From positions 1 through 64,000 of the forward strand of contig NZ_JANHOH010000008.1 in NCBI RefSeq assembly GCF_024498135.1: a DNA stretch of 64,000 nucleotides, given 5' to 3'. Positions 35,946 through 43,912 of this stretch are shown piece after piece. The position numbers were made by a program, and so were the translations under genes. This stretch comes from Mucilaginibacter aquariorum (GTDB taxonomy: Bacteria > Bacteroidota > Bacteroidia > Sphingobacteriales > Sphingobacteriaceae). Below the pieces are notes generated by a model, which did no database searches, had not been told where the DNA came from, and was given only the letters and a program-made list of their open reading frames with translations. Position 1 is the first letter of the stretch; every line of letters begins with the position of its first letter.

Positions 35946-37700
35946 TTACGCATCCACCGTATGTTTCTCGCCAATTTGTTGCCTCCACATGGCATAGTAT
36001 AGGCCTTTCTGATCTATCAGGTCGAAGTGCTTGCCCGATTCTATAATATGGCCTTTCTCCAGCACATAGATACAATCAGCATGCATAATGGTTGATAACC
36101 TGTGAGCTATAAGGATGGTGATATGATCATTTAATACAGATACATCACGGATAGTATCGGTTATTTCTTCTTCGGTTATAGAATCCAGTGACGACGTTGC
36201 TTCGTCAAATACAAGAATATCCGGTTTACGTAATAAAGCACGCGCTATAGAAAGACGTTGTTTTTCACCACCAGATACTTTTACACCACCTTCGCCAATT
36301 ACAGTATCTAAACCATTATCGGCACGGGCAAGCAAGGTTTGGCAAGCCGCGCGCTGTAGTACGTTCATACATTCCTCGTCAGTCGCGGTTGGGTTAACAA
36401 ACAGCAGATTCTCGCGAATGGTACCCGAAAATAACTGCGTATCCTGCGTTACAAAGCCAATTTTCTCGCGGAGCTGGTCAAGGTCAATGTCTTTACTTAA
36501 AATATTGTTGTAAAGGATATCGCCTTCTAAAGGCTGGTACAAACCAACCAATAATTTCACCAAAGTAGTTTTACCTGAGCCCGATGGCCCAACAAAAGCG
36601 ATAGTTTCACCGCTGTTAGTTTTAAAGCTAATGTGATTAAGCGCGTTGCGGTTTGCTGTTAAGTGTTTAAAACTAACATCGCTAAAAGTAAGGGTGTCTA
36701 CTTTCTCTAATAATACGGGTTTATCAGGCTTGGCATCAATTGGGATACTCAGTATTTTTTTGAAGTTACCTAAAGAAACCTCGGCTTCGCGCCAGCTTAA
36801 TATAACGTTACCAAGTTCCTGTAATGGATTAAACAGGAAAAAGGAATAAAATAAAAAGCTAAAGTATTGGCCCGGCGAAATGGTTTCTTTAAATATTAGC
36901 AGTAATAAAACTACAACCATTACACTACGTACAAAATTGACCGTTGTGCCCTGTACAAAACTCATGCTGCGCACATATTTTACCTTCTTCAATTCTAAAT
37001 CGAGGATCTTGTAGGTAGTAGTGTTTAGGCGTTTTATTTCCTGTTTGGCTAAGCCGAGGCTTTTTATCAGTTCGATGTTTCTTAACGATTCGGTAGTTGA
37101 GCCGGCAAGCGCTGTAGTTTCTGATACAATATTTTTTTGGATGCGTTTTATCTTACGGCTCATGGCCATACTTACGAATGTAATAACAGGGATAGCCGCA
37201 AAATAAACCAACGTTACCTGGTAGCTTACAGTTGCCGAGTACACAATAACGAACACCATACCAATCAAACTCACAAATAGTATGCTGATGAACGACGTGA
37301 TAAACTTCTCGCAATCTAAACGCACCTTTTGCAATATGCCTAAAGTTTCGCCACTACGCTGATCTTCAAATACCTGGTAGGGAAGTTCAAGAGAGTGCTT
37401 CAACCCGTCGGCATACATTTCGGCGCCAACTTTTTGGGTAATGATATTAGTAAAATAATCCTGAAAGTTTTTGGCTATACGCGATACCATGGCAACACCA
37501 ATAGCCATGCCTACAAGCTTAAGCACGCCGTAAAGGTATTCGTCATGGCTTAGTACTTTATATTTTTCGATAAAGTTATCTACAATACGGCCGGTGATAT
37601 ATGGGTCAAGCAAAGAGAACCCAATGTTCATACCTGCTAAGAACAGCGCCAGAACAACCACCCAGCGGTGCTTTGATAAATAGGAGAGTAATATTTTCAT
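35946..37700 (-). CDS. ABC exporter, fused permease and ATPase
   Basis: This 584-aa half-transporter has an N-terminal six-helix ABC membrane domain (about residues 15-300) and a C-terminal ATPase with Walker A GPSGSGKTTL, signature VSGGEKQRLSIARALL, Walker B ILVFDEATSSLD and the AHRLSTI switch. It would work as a homodimer; lipid, peptide or drug export are all possible. The frame opens with a TTG at 37712, but the ATG at 37700 gives the normal start and lies just after a terminator T-tract. Confidence 0.92.
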   Translation of the reverse strand: MKILLSYLSKHRWVVVLALFLAGMNIGFSLLDPYITGRIVDNFIEKYKVLSHDEYLYGVLKLVGMAIGVAMVSRIAKNFQDYFTNIITQKVGAEMYADGLKHSLELPYQVFEDQRSGETLGILQKVRLDCEKFITSFISILFVSLIGMVFVIVYSATVSYQVTLVYFAAIPVITFVSMAMSRKIKRIQKNIVSETTALAGSTTESLRNIELIKSLGLAKQEIKRLNTTTYKILDLELKKVKYVRSMSFVQGTTVNFVRSVMVVVLLLLIFKETISPGQYFSFLFYSFFLFNPLQELGNVILSWREAEVSLGNFKKILSIPIDAKPDKPVLLEKVDTLTFSDVSFKHLTANRNALNHISFKTNSGETIAFVGPSGSGKTTLVKLLVGLYQPLEGDILYNNILSKDIDLDQLREKIGFVTQDTQLFSGTIRENLLFVNPTATDEECMNVLQRAACQTLLARADNGLDTVIGEGGVKVSGGEKQRLSIARALLRKPDILVFDEATSSLDSITEEEITDTIRDVSVLNDHITILIAHRLSTIMHADCIYVLEKGHIIESGKHFDLIDQKGLYYAMWRQQIGEKHTVDA

Positions 37701-37709
37701 GTTATAACA

Positions 37710-37717
37710 CAAAAATA
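37710..37717 (-). promoter_or_regulatory. -7 box of the ABC exporter gene inside a terminator T-tract
   Basis: Read on the minus strand, TATTTTTG matches TAnnTTTG, 9 nt before the ATG at 37700. It overlaps the T-tract of the terminator at 37721-37751, so the same bases may serve both functions. The -33 region is occupied by the hairpin. Confidence 0.4.
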
Positions 37718-37751
37718 AAAAAAGGGAATGGCTAAGCTACTCATTCCCTTT
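37711..37751 (-). terminator. Minus-strand terminator just upstream of the ABC exporter gene
   Basis: A 10-bp stem (AAAGGGAATG 37721-37730 with CATTCCCTTT 37742-37751) is followed on the minus strand by TTTTATTTTT. It would insulate the ABC gene from transcription coming from the MarR-GNAT side. Confidence 0.75.
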
Positions 37752-37851
37752 AATTTGACAATACGGTTATTTGTTAACCACAGAGAAAAAGGAGATTCTC
37801 ACAGAGAAGCACTGGGTATAAATAGTTTATTAATGAGATTAGTATAAGATA

Positions 37852-37915
37852 TGTCATGGGGAGCTTGTGGTACCATTAGCAAAGTATTCAGGTCTTCGAC
37901 AAGCTCGCCATGGTA
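37852..37915. repeat. Dispersed palindromic repeat, family A (decayed)
   Basis: TGTCATGGGGAGCTTGTGG pairs imperfectly with TCTTCGACAAGCTCGCCATGG. The right end reads ATGGTA, not ATGACA. Confidence 0.65.
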
Positions 37916-37938
37916 ATTATTAGTAAATGGCATGAGAA

Positions 37939-37964
37939 GTGTTCACGTTCACGGCCGTGAACAC
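37939..37964. promoter_or_regulatory. Palindrome with three TTCACG half-sites
   Basis: GTTCACGGCCGTGAAC (37947-37962) is a perfect 16-bp palindrome, preceded by another direct TTCACG so that GTGTTCACG and CGTGAACAC also pair across it. This looks like a protein-binding operator. It is about 200 nt downstream of the MarR-GNAT stop codon and 240 nt upstream of the ABC gene. Confidence 0.4.
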
Positions 37965-38160
37965 CACTTATAACACATAAACGACTGATAATAAGCTTAT
38001 TTAAAAATAAGCTACTGACAAAATAACGTCACCATTAAATCCAAACCTGGCGCAAGGAAACATGCGCTATAATATAGTCGGTCACGCTGCACTACCCCGC
38101 AAAGATCTGCCATTGCACCTTCAAAGCCACGGGATTTGATAACACAGACTGACAGATCTC

Positions 38161-39105
38161 CTACAGCTCCAATATCATTTGAATATTGCAGCGCTCGTAT
38201 GGCGATGGCATCCCGGTAACTTTTTTAAAGCCAAGTTTATGGTACAGGTTTATAGCCGGCTTTAATATGGTATTGCTTTCCAGATAGATCTTTTTAGCGC
38301 CTAACTCTTTTGCTTTAGCAATGCTTGCATTCCCTAATATAAAACCGATGCCTTTGCCCTTTGTCTTTGGCGACACCGCCATTTTGGCCAGCTCGTACAT
38401 ATCATTATCCATTTTGATAAGCGCGCAGGCACCAACAGGTTCATTATTATATAAAGCGATGAGGATATGCCCGCCTTTACTAAGTATATACTCATCCGGA
38501 TGGTCAAGAGATTTATAATCTGTTGCTTCCATCTTAAAGTATTGGGTTATCCACTCTTCATTGAGTTGTTTAAAGGCCGGTTGATATTCTGGTTTGTAAT
38601 CTACTACCTGTACATCCTTGCTTTCGCGGATTTTCTTTTCATCCTTTACACGATTGAGCAGGCTTTTCTGCTCCAGTAAAAACTCCCATTCTTCAATCGC
38701 TTTCCAGATATTGTATTGGGTTTCGTTCAGCGCATTTTCAACGGCCGAGTTTACATCAGCATATTGTACCTGGATGCGTTGGTTTATTTCGCGGCCCTTA
38801 TCTGTTAACCCGATGTAGTTTTTGCGAGCATCGGCTTTGTTGGCCACTTCCTGCGCAACGCCATGCTTCACCATTTCTTTTGCTATAGTACTTACTGATG
38901 GGTGCGAATGGCTTATCTCCTGTGCAATTTGCATAATTGATTTATCCTCACCCTCGGCCAACGCATAAAACACCGGGAACCATTTCGGGTTCATGTTGAT
39001 ATCATATACTCTATATACCTCGGCAGCCTCATCGGTTAATTTTTCACTTAGCCTGCGCAGCCTGCTGCCCAATGCCATCTTGCCAACCTTATTATAAAAC
39101 TCCAT
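38161..39105 (-). CDS. MarR-type regulator fused to a GNAT acetyltransferase
   Basis: This 314-aa protein has an N-terminal MarR-like winged helix (about residues 20-145, with IMQIAQEISHSHPSVSTIAK) and a C-terminal GNAT domain (about 165-310). The acetyl-CoA loop is in the VSPKTKGKGIGFILGNASIA region, followed by NLYHKLGFKKV. Such fusions exist in many bacteria, and some act on small molecules. It may couple sensing and acetylation of a ligand. It is a single gene, flanked by repeats on both sides. Confidence 0.9.
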   Translation of the reverse strand: MEFYNKVGKMALGSRLRRLSEKLTDEAAEVYRVYDINMNPKWFPVFYALAEGEDKSIMQIAQEISHSHPSVSTIAKEMVKHGVAQEVANKADARKNYIGLTDKGREINQRIQVQYADVNSAVENALNETQYNIWKAIEEWEFLLEQKSLLNRVKDEKKIRESKDVQVVDYKPEYQPAFKQLNEEWITQYFKMEATDYKSLDHPDEYILSKGGHILIALYNNEPVGACALIKMDNDMYELAKMAVSPKTKGKGIGFILGNASIAKAKELGAKKIYLESNTILKPAINLYHKLGFKKVTGMPSPYERCNIQMILEL

Positions 39106-39209
39106 AGCGCGATATTAATTACGTAATCAATTACGCAAATATATAAAGTGTTTATTTATCTGCAAAATAATTATTTTGAAACTGTAGGAAGACGAAGAAA
39201 TAGGGAAGA

Positions 39210-39270
39210 TGTCATGGTGAGCCTGTCGAACCATAGCCAAGCGTACACGTCTACACAGGCTCAGACTGAC
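39210..39270. repeat. Dispersed palindromic repeat, family A (decayed)
   Basis: TGTCATGGTGAGCCTGTCG pairs imperfectly with ACACAGGCTCAGACTGAC. It lies upstream of the MarR-GNAT gene. Confidence 0.65.
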
Positions 39271-39332
39271 GGATGCGGTTATTGCAGATACATTAAACAG
39301 AGATATCTCAGCAGCTTTAAGTTTATAAGAAA

Positions 39333-39701
39333 TCACTCATTAACTGTATGAGCTTCAACTATCTCAAATTTGAGTACCCGGGAATTGGAGCTGCTATCAA
39401 CGTCTAAGTTGATCGTTTCTTGTGGTGCAACAACATGTTTCTCTGTTTTTTCTAATATTACGTCACCATCGCCTTTCAGGTATGCTTTGCAAACAAAATC
39501 TATATGATGATTAGTAGACTTATTAGTAAGATGATATAGCCGTGCTATAAGCGTTATTGGTCGAACTATATTATTACTCGTGTCAATTGTGGGAATCTCA
39601 TTAATTTCACTTGATATTACACCATAATTTTTAAGATCAGGCGCCGAATTGCAAGAAACACCAATTACTATTGATATGCAAAAGAGATGAATATGTTTCA
39701 T
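39333..39701 (-). CDS. Small hypothetical lipoprotein
   Basis: From the ATG at 39701 this is a 122-aa protein with a short signal and a lipobox-like CISIVIGVSC (Cys near residue 16). The remaining part is a single beta-rich domain with YHLTNKSTNHHIDFVC and VVAPQETINLDV. The frame is open to 39812, but the upstream part runs into the frr terminator. I do not recognise the family. Base use is more AT-rich than the neighbours, which could mean recent acquisition or weak constraint. Confidence 0.6.
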   Translation of the reverse strand: MKHIHLFCISIVIGVSCNSAPDLKNYGVISSEINEIPTIDTSNNIVRPITLIARLYHLTNKSTNHHIDFVCKAYLKGDGDVILEKTEKHVVAPQETINLDVDSSSNSRVLKFEIVEAHTVNE

Positions 39702-39775
39702 CTTAGCTGAAAAAGGTGCTGATGCCATAGAACTAAAGCTAATTAAATTAAACTTAGTAATTATGCAGTAATACC

Positions 39776-39812
39776 AAAAAAAGGGATGAACCTTTCGGCC
39801 ATCCCTTTTCAT
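39776..39812 (-). terminator. Terminator after frr
   Basis: On the minus strand AAAGGGATGG and its complement CCATCCCTTT enclose a short loop and are followed by a T-rich run. It lies right after the frr stop codon. Confidence 0.85.
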
Positions 39813-39829
39813 ATTAGCAGTTTAAAAAC

Positions 39830-40393
39830 TTAAACCGTCATGATATCTTTTTCTTTTGCTTCTGATAGCTGATCCACCTTAATGATGTAAGCATCAGTCA
39901 GTTTTTGCACTTCGGCCTCACCAACTTTAATTTCATCTTCAGATACACCTTCAGTTTTTAATTTTTTGATTTTTTCGTTAGCATCTTTACGGATATTACG
40001 TATAGCAATTTTACCGGTTTCAGCTTCACCTTTCGCTTTTTTAACCAGGTCGCGACGACGCTCTTCGGTTAATGGCGGAACATTAATGCGGATAATAACG
40101 CCATCATTTTGTGGGTTAACACCCAGGTTGGCTTCTTTAATAGCTTTTTCTATAGCAGGTAATAATGATTTTTCCCATGGCTGTACAATAATAGTACGTG
40201 CATCCGGAGTGTTTACGCTACCTACCTGGCTCAACGGAGTAGGGGTGCCGTAGTAATCAACATTAACATCATCCAACATTGATGGGTTGGCTTTACCTGC
40301 ACGTATTTTGGTTAATTCGCTATCTGCATGGGCAATTGCTTTGTCCATTAAAGCTTTTGCATCATTTACTTGTTTCTTAATGAGTTCGCTCAT
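39830..40393 (-). CDS. frr: Ribosome recycling factor
   Basis: RRF (187 aa) splits post-termination ribosomes with EF-G. The helical tail segments and KIRAGKANPSMLDDVNVDYYG, NVPPLTEERRRDLVKKAKGE are diagnostic. Length is normal. It is transcribed toward pyrH, not away from it, so the classical pyrH-frr pair has been broken and inverted in this genome. Confidence 0.96.
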   Translation of the reverse strand: MSELIKKQVNDAKALMDKAIAHADSELTKIRAGKANPSMLDDVNVDYYGTPTPLSQVGSVNTPDARTIIVQPWEKSLLPAIEKAIKEANLGVNPQNDGVIIRINVPPLTEERRRDLVKKAKGEAETGKIAIRNIRKDANEKIKKLKTEGVSEDEIKVGEAEVQKLTDAYIIKVDQLSEAKEKDIMTV

Positions 40394-40678
40394 TGGTTAT
40401 GGTTTTTGACAAAAATAATAAAAAGTATCAAAGCCCCTTAAAATCTTATCTATCCAAACAAGAATTTATTTGCCCCATTAACAAAATGCCGGGCACACGG
40501 GTTAATTAGCTATATCACAGAAAAATAGCGGGTAAAATATTATTAATATAGCAAGCATTATCCTTAAAAAAAGGCAATAAAAAGCACGCTAACAAAATTA
40601 TGAGAGCGTGTTTCAAAATAAATTAAAGCAAAACACCGCAAATATTAACAGTGTTCTGCTTTTAATCTGTACAGATTA

Positions 40679-41074
40679 TTACCAACGGCTACCGCCGCCG
40701 CCGCCTCTGCTATCTTTTGAGTAGCCGCCACCGCCGCCACCTCTGTTGTTGTCTCTTGAGTAGCCACCGCCACCGCCGCCGCGGTTGCCACCACCAAAAC
40801 CACCGCCACCGCTTCTGCGATCACCTGGTTTTTTGTCTTCTGCCTGGCTAACGGCAATTGAGCGGCCACTAACTTCAGAACCATTTAAGCCTGAAATTGC
40901 TTTTTGTGCTGCTTCGTCATCAGACATTTCAACAAATCCAAAACCTTTGCTTCTGCCGGATTCTCTGTCAATAATAATTTTCACGGTGGTTACTTCACCA
41001 TAAGCTTCGAAAAGCTCTTGTAAATCTGCTTCCTCTAATGAGTACGGAAGGCTTCCTACGAATATGTTCATCAA
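40679..41074 (-). CDS. RNA-binding protein with RRM and Gly-rich tail
   Basis: This 131-aa protein has one RRM domain (about residues 1-80) with RNP2 IFVGSL and RNP1 KGFGFVEM, followed by a glycine/arginine/serine-rich tail of about 45 residues (RGGGGGGY-type repeats). Such small RRM proteins are common in Bacteroidota and cyanobacteria, where they bind RNA and some respond to cold. Its low-complexity tail makes phase-separation or RNA-chaperone activity possible, which is inference. Confidence 0.93.
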   Translation of the reverse strand: MMNIFVGSLPYSLEEADLQELFEAYGEVTTVKIIIDRESGRSKGFGFVEMSDDEAAQKAISGLNGSEVSGRSIAVSQAEDKKPGDRRSGGGGFGGGNRGGGGGGYSRDNNRGGGGGGYSKDSRGGGGGSRW

Positions 41075-41125
41075 AAAATAGTTTAGTAATGATCAGTTTA
41101 TGAGCTGTCATTTATTTGTTTACAC

Positions 41126-41133
41126 CAAATATA
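41126..41133 (-). promoter_or_regulatory. -7 box of the RRM protein gene
   Basis: On the minus strand TATATTTG fits TAnnTTTG, about 52 nt before the start codon. A TTG lies about 22 nt upstream (41156-41158). Confidence 0.45.
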
Positions 41134-41216
41134 GAATAGAAATCAATCAATTGTACAATAATTTGTTAAACTATATTTTTTATTTTATAAATAAGCACAA
41201 TTTATAGGCCGGAAAA

Positions 41217-41669
41217 TTAAATAATTGACTGTATTTGATAAGTTTTATCATTTAAAATAAATTCTTCGCCCGCTTTTTTATCTTTCAGTTTAAAGCCAAT
41301 TGGCGATGCGGGTGATACCGCGAAAAAGTTTTTGCCATCTAAAAGCAACGTCCCCGCACTAATAGCCAGGTAAAAATTGCCATTATTGGTAAATATCACA
41401 CTGCCGGTTTCTGCTTTTTGCGATGTGCCGTTATACGAGATCTGGTTTAAGGCTACCATTAGCTTGTTGGCCTCGTTCAGTTGAGCAAGGTTACGATTGG
41501 TCTCTTGCTGCGCCATTTCGCGGCCGGTTTCATATTTATCACCGGCGCTGCTCTTAGTATCATCATTTTGAGATTGTTGCGCCTCGGCAATTGCCTGTTC
41601 GGCGGCTTTCATGCGGGTTTGTACGTAAGCAACGCACAACGCATGCAGCTTTGCTTTTATATCATTCAT
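41217..41669 (-). CDS. GreA/GreB-like protein
   Basis: This 150-aa protein has an N-terminal coiled-coil-like region (about residues 10-75, with acidic DDTKSSAGDKYETGRE) and a C-terminal GreA/GreB FKBP-like domain (about 85-150, SPIGFKLKDKKAGEEFILN). Such proteins bind the secondary channel of RNA polymerase to rescue or modulate it, but the coil here is shorter than in GreA, so transcript cleavage is uncertain. Relatives are often misannotated as 3-oxoacyl-ACP synthase. It is a single gene. Confidence 0.75.
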   Translation of the reverse strand: MNDIKAKLHALCVAYVQTRMKAAEQAIAEAQQSQNDDTKSSAGDKYETGREMAQQETNRNLAQLNEANKLMVALNQISYNGTSQKAETGSVIFTNNGNFYLAISAGTLLLDGKNFFAVSPASPIGFKLKDKKAGEEFILNDKTYQIQSII

Positions 41670-41974
41670 TATATTATAATATATATCAATATGGAACGAA
41701 GATGTATAAAATGGGCGGGATTACTTAAGGCTATAAAAAATAAAAGCCCCAGGCACTCGCTGCCCGGGGACTTTCAACCTAAACCTTATCACAATGTAAA
41801 TGCGAGGCACTTACGATATTATTAACGTAATACATTGCAAAATCATACATCCACCCTTAAGTAAATTACATATTTATGATATATATCAGTTATTATAAGC
41901 AAATAAGCATAAGCAAACAAAGCGATGTGATAGTGGTTAATGAATAGTTGTTTACACATAACTAATTATAAAAC
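41670..41974. other. Intergenic region with strong hairpin
   Basis: The region holds a terminator-like hairpin, AAAGCCCCAGGCACTC with GCTGCCCGGGGACTTT (about 41742-41775), then a conserved-looking AACCTAAACCTTATCACAATG stretch, and AT-rich sequence up to the small membrane ORF. No gene or known RNA family is recognised. It could be a small RNA or an unpaired terminator. Confidence 0.45.
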
Positions 41975-42160
41975 ATGAACTTAAAACGTACTTTCGGAGC
42001 CATACTTACCGTATTGGGAATTGTTGGCTTAATTTATACCGGTGTCCAAATTATTCAGCACACCGGTGCAGCAACTACATTAATTGTTGTAGGTTTAATT
42101 TCAATAATCTTCTTTTTTACGGGGATAAGCCTTGTGCGCAACACAAAGGACGAAGCTTAA
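41975..42160 (+). CDS. Small two-helix membrane protein
   Basis: This 61-aa protein has two hydrophobic segments (about residues 7-24 and 32-52) separated by QIIQHTGAATT, with basic ends. It has a clear Met start and a C-terminal charged tail. Function unknown. Its stop codon overlaps the converging stop of the capA-like gene by 3 nt (shared TTAA), so the two genes end in the same bases. Confidence 0.65.
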   Translation: MNLKRTFGAILTVLGIVGLIYTGVQIIQHTGAATTLIVVGLISIIFFFTGISLVRNTKDEA

Positions 42161-43272
42161 TTTGTAACCAAAGGGGTAATTGCTCCCGAATCGGAAATAC
42201 TTAAACCGGGCTGAATAAAATCGGCCTCGGTTAAAGTTTTTATGCGAAACGCCGTGCGGTTTAAAGCATCGGGCCTTAAACCTGTTTGGTGGTTTTGTAT
42301 GTAGGATATTAACCGCCCATCTAAAAATTCGCCTTTTTTATTAATGCGAAGCTTTAATAAAGGCGCCAGGCCGCAAACGCCACTTACGCTTACACCTTTA
42401 TAGGTAACAAAGTTACCCAGGCTGTAAGCTATTAACCTGTTTTTGTATAGTTCCATTGCGCGGCTAACATGAGGGCCGTGACCAAATATTACATCAGCGC
42501 CGGCATCAACTGCCGCATGGGTAAATGCGCGCAGGTTACCGCGGTTTTCTCCTTTAAATATTTCTGTATCCGCAGGCACATGTTCATATTCGGTACCTTC
42601 ACCACCGCCGTGGAAAGAAACGATCACAATATCACTATTAGCTTTTAACTGCTGAATTAGATTCTTCGCAGCCGCTATCTCCAATAAAGATACAGTTTGC
42701 CCGTTTGGCGAAAACGCGCAAAAGCCATATCTAACGCCATTTAAAGTGAATTTTTTTGAGGGATGGCTTTTAAAGCCGGCCGTGTTTATACCCAGGCTAT
42801 CCAAAATTTTGATAGTGCTTTTTCGCCCGGGCCGGTCAAAATCATTAGAGTGGTTATTGCCAACACTTAGTACATCAAACCCTGCATCTTTAAAAATACC
42901 GCCATAGTTTGTTGGCATCCTAAACAAATAGCCTTTGTTTTTAAACCGTAGCTTATAACCAACAGGTGCGCCGGTATCCAGCAATACCCCTTCCAGGTTG
43001 CCAAAAGTAAGGTCGGCTTTGCGCAGATCTTCCAGTGCATATTTAAAGCTGTTTCTGGCGCTATCGGGTGGTAAAAAAGTACTGTCAGGGTATGAAGATC
43101 CCAGCATAATATCGCCCACGGCTGCAATATTTATAGTATCTGATATTGGTTTAATAACAGGTTTCGCTGTTTCTGTAACCGGGTTTTCTGCGATGGCTTT
43201 CTTTTCGGGCAGGTTACGGCATCCGGTAATTACTATAAAAGCAGAAAGAAATAATATTAACCGGGTTTTCAT
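42157..43272 (-). CDS. CapA family lipoprotein
   Basis: This 371-aa protein belongs to the CapA/PgsA-type metallophosphatase-like family. It has a lipobox (IVITGC near residue 18), then the family motifs GDIMLGSSY, NLEGVLLD, VLSVGNNHSND, SFHGGGEGTEY and FGHGPHVSR. CapA homologues take part in capsular poly-gamma-glutamate export in other bacteria; no cap/pgs partner is nearby, so the role here is open. A TTG at 43281 extends the frame, but the ATG at 43272 is preferred. A terminator T-tract ends only about 7 nt upstream of that ATG. Confidence 0.88.
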   Translation of the reverse strand: MKTRLILFLSAFIVITGCRNLPEKKAIAENPVTETAKPVIKPISDTINIAAVGDIMLGSSYPDSTFLPPDSARNSFKYALEDLRKADLTFGNLEGVLLDTGAPVGYKLRFKNKGYLFRMPTNYGGIFKDAGFDVLSVGNNHSNDFDRPGRKSTIKILDSLGINTAGFKSHPSKKFTLNGVRYGFCAFSPNGQTVSLLEIAAAKNLIQQLKANSDIVIVSFHGGGEGTEYEHVPADTEIFKGENRGNLRAFTHAAVDAGADVIFGHGPHVSRAMELYKNRLIAYSLGNFVTYKGVSVSGVCGLAPLLKLRINKKGEFLDGRLISYIQNHQTGLRPDALNRTAFRIKTLTEADFIQPGLSISDSGAITPLVTN

Positions 43273-43279
43273 GCGGGGC

Positions 43280-43313
43280 AAAAAAAAATCCTTTCAGAGT
43301 TAGTGAAAGGATT
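43280..43313 (-). terminator. Terminator between NlpC/P60 and CapA genes
   Basis: On the minus strand the arms AATCCTTTCA and TGAAAGGATT (43287-43296 and 43304-43313) pair perfectly across 7 nt and are followed by a run of T residues that ends about 7 nt from the capA-like start codon. Confidence 0.88.
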
Positions 43314-43333
43314 AAGATATAATTTAGGTTTAC

Positions 43334-43912
43334 TTAGTTAGCTGGTTCATCGTCGTCAGTTGATGACGCCGAAAGTTCACTTTTAAATGATTCTAATAAA
43401 CGGCCGCCTTTATAAAAATAGCGGCTATAGTACGCATCGTCTAAGCTGCTTATTGCAACACCTTTTGATGATGCATGCGCAAACCTGTTGTTACCCAGGT
43501 AAATGCCAACGTGTGATATGCTGCGGCTGTGAATTTTAAAGAAAACTAAATCACCCTCTTTCAGATCGTCTTTACTAACAGGGTTAACCATGCTGAAAAT
43601 ATCGCGTGAACTACGGCGGATAGTTAAATTGAATACATCACTATATAACTGCTTTGTAAATGCCGAGCAATCAATGCCTCTTCTTGAGCTACCTCCAAAA
43701 CGGTAAGGTGTGCCTATCCAATCGTATACAAAATGGAAAAGTTTCATATTTGAGGTTGCAGATACCGCAACACCCATTATTTGTGATAAATAATCTTTTG
43801 CTAAACTCTCTTGTTCGGCCGATTCGGCTGCTGGAGTAGGAGCGTTTTTTGTTTGAGCATGAGCTGCTAAAACGCTCATAAATAATGCAATAGCAATTAT
43901 TGTTTTCTTCAT
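43334..43912 (-). CDS. NlpC/P60 family cell-wall peptidase
   Basis: This 192-aa exported protein has a signal peptide (residues 1-20, ending AHAQ) and an NlpC/P60 domain (about 55-165). The likely catalytic residues are C82 (GIDCSAFTKQLY), H134 (SISHVGIYLG) and a third polar residue near H146. Such enzymes cut gamma-D-glutamyl-diaminopimelate bonds in peptidoglycan. It precedes the CapA-like gene, separated by a terminator. Confidence 0.93.
   Translation of the reverse strand: MKKTIIAIALFMSVLAAHAQTKNAPTPAAESAEQESLAKDYLSQIMGVAVSATSNMKLFHFVYDWIGTPYRFGGSSRRGIDCSAFTKQLYSDVFNLTIRRSSRDIFSMVNPVSKDDLKEGDLVFFKIHSRSISHVGIYLGNNRFAHASSKGVAISSLDDAYYSRYFYKGGRLLESFKSELSASSTDDDEPAN

Larger units (their letters stand above)
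37701..38160. other. 460-nt intergenic region with repeats and palindromes
   Basis: No gene is supported here. From left to right it holds a minus-strand promoter box and terminator (37710-37751), a stretch resembling the widespread CCACAGAG repeat (about 37780-37815), a family A repeat (37852-37915), a palindrome with repeated TTCACG half-sites (37939-37964), an AT-rich hairpin AGCTTATTT/AATAAGCT (about 37994-38012), and an unexplained 140-nt stretch before the MarR-GNAT stop. Confidence 0.7.

Noticed and set aside
35890..36075. 61-aa minus ORF at the end of the ABC exporter gene
   Set aside because: Overlaps the ABC gene in another frame and begins in the family C palindrome.
39148..39351. 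67-aa + strand ORF near the MarR-GNAT gene
   Set aside because: It runs through a dispersed palindromic repeat, so its reading frame is incidental.
40645..40884. 79-aa ORF overlapping the RRM gene
   Set aside because: Frameshifted reading of the Gly-rich repeat region of the RRM protein; Ala/Val-rich artefact.
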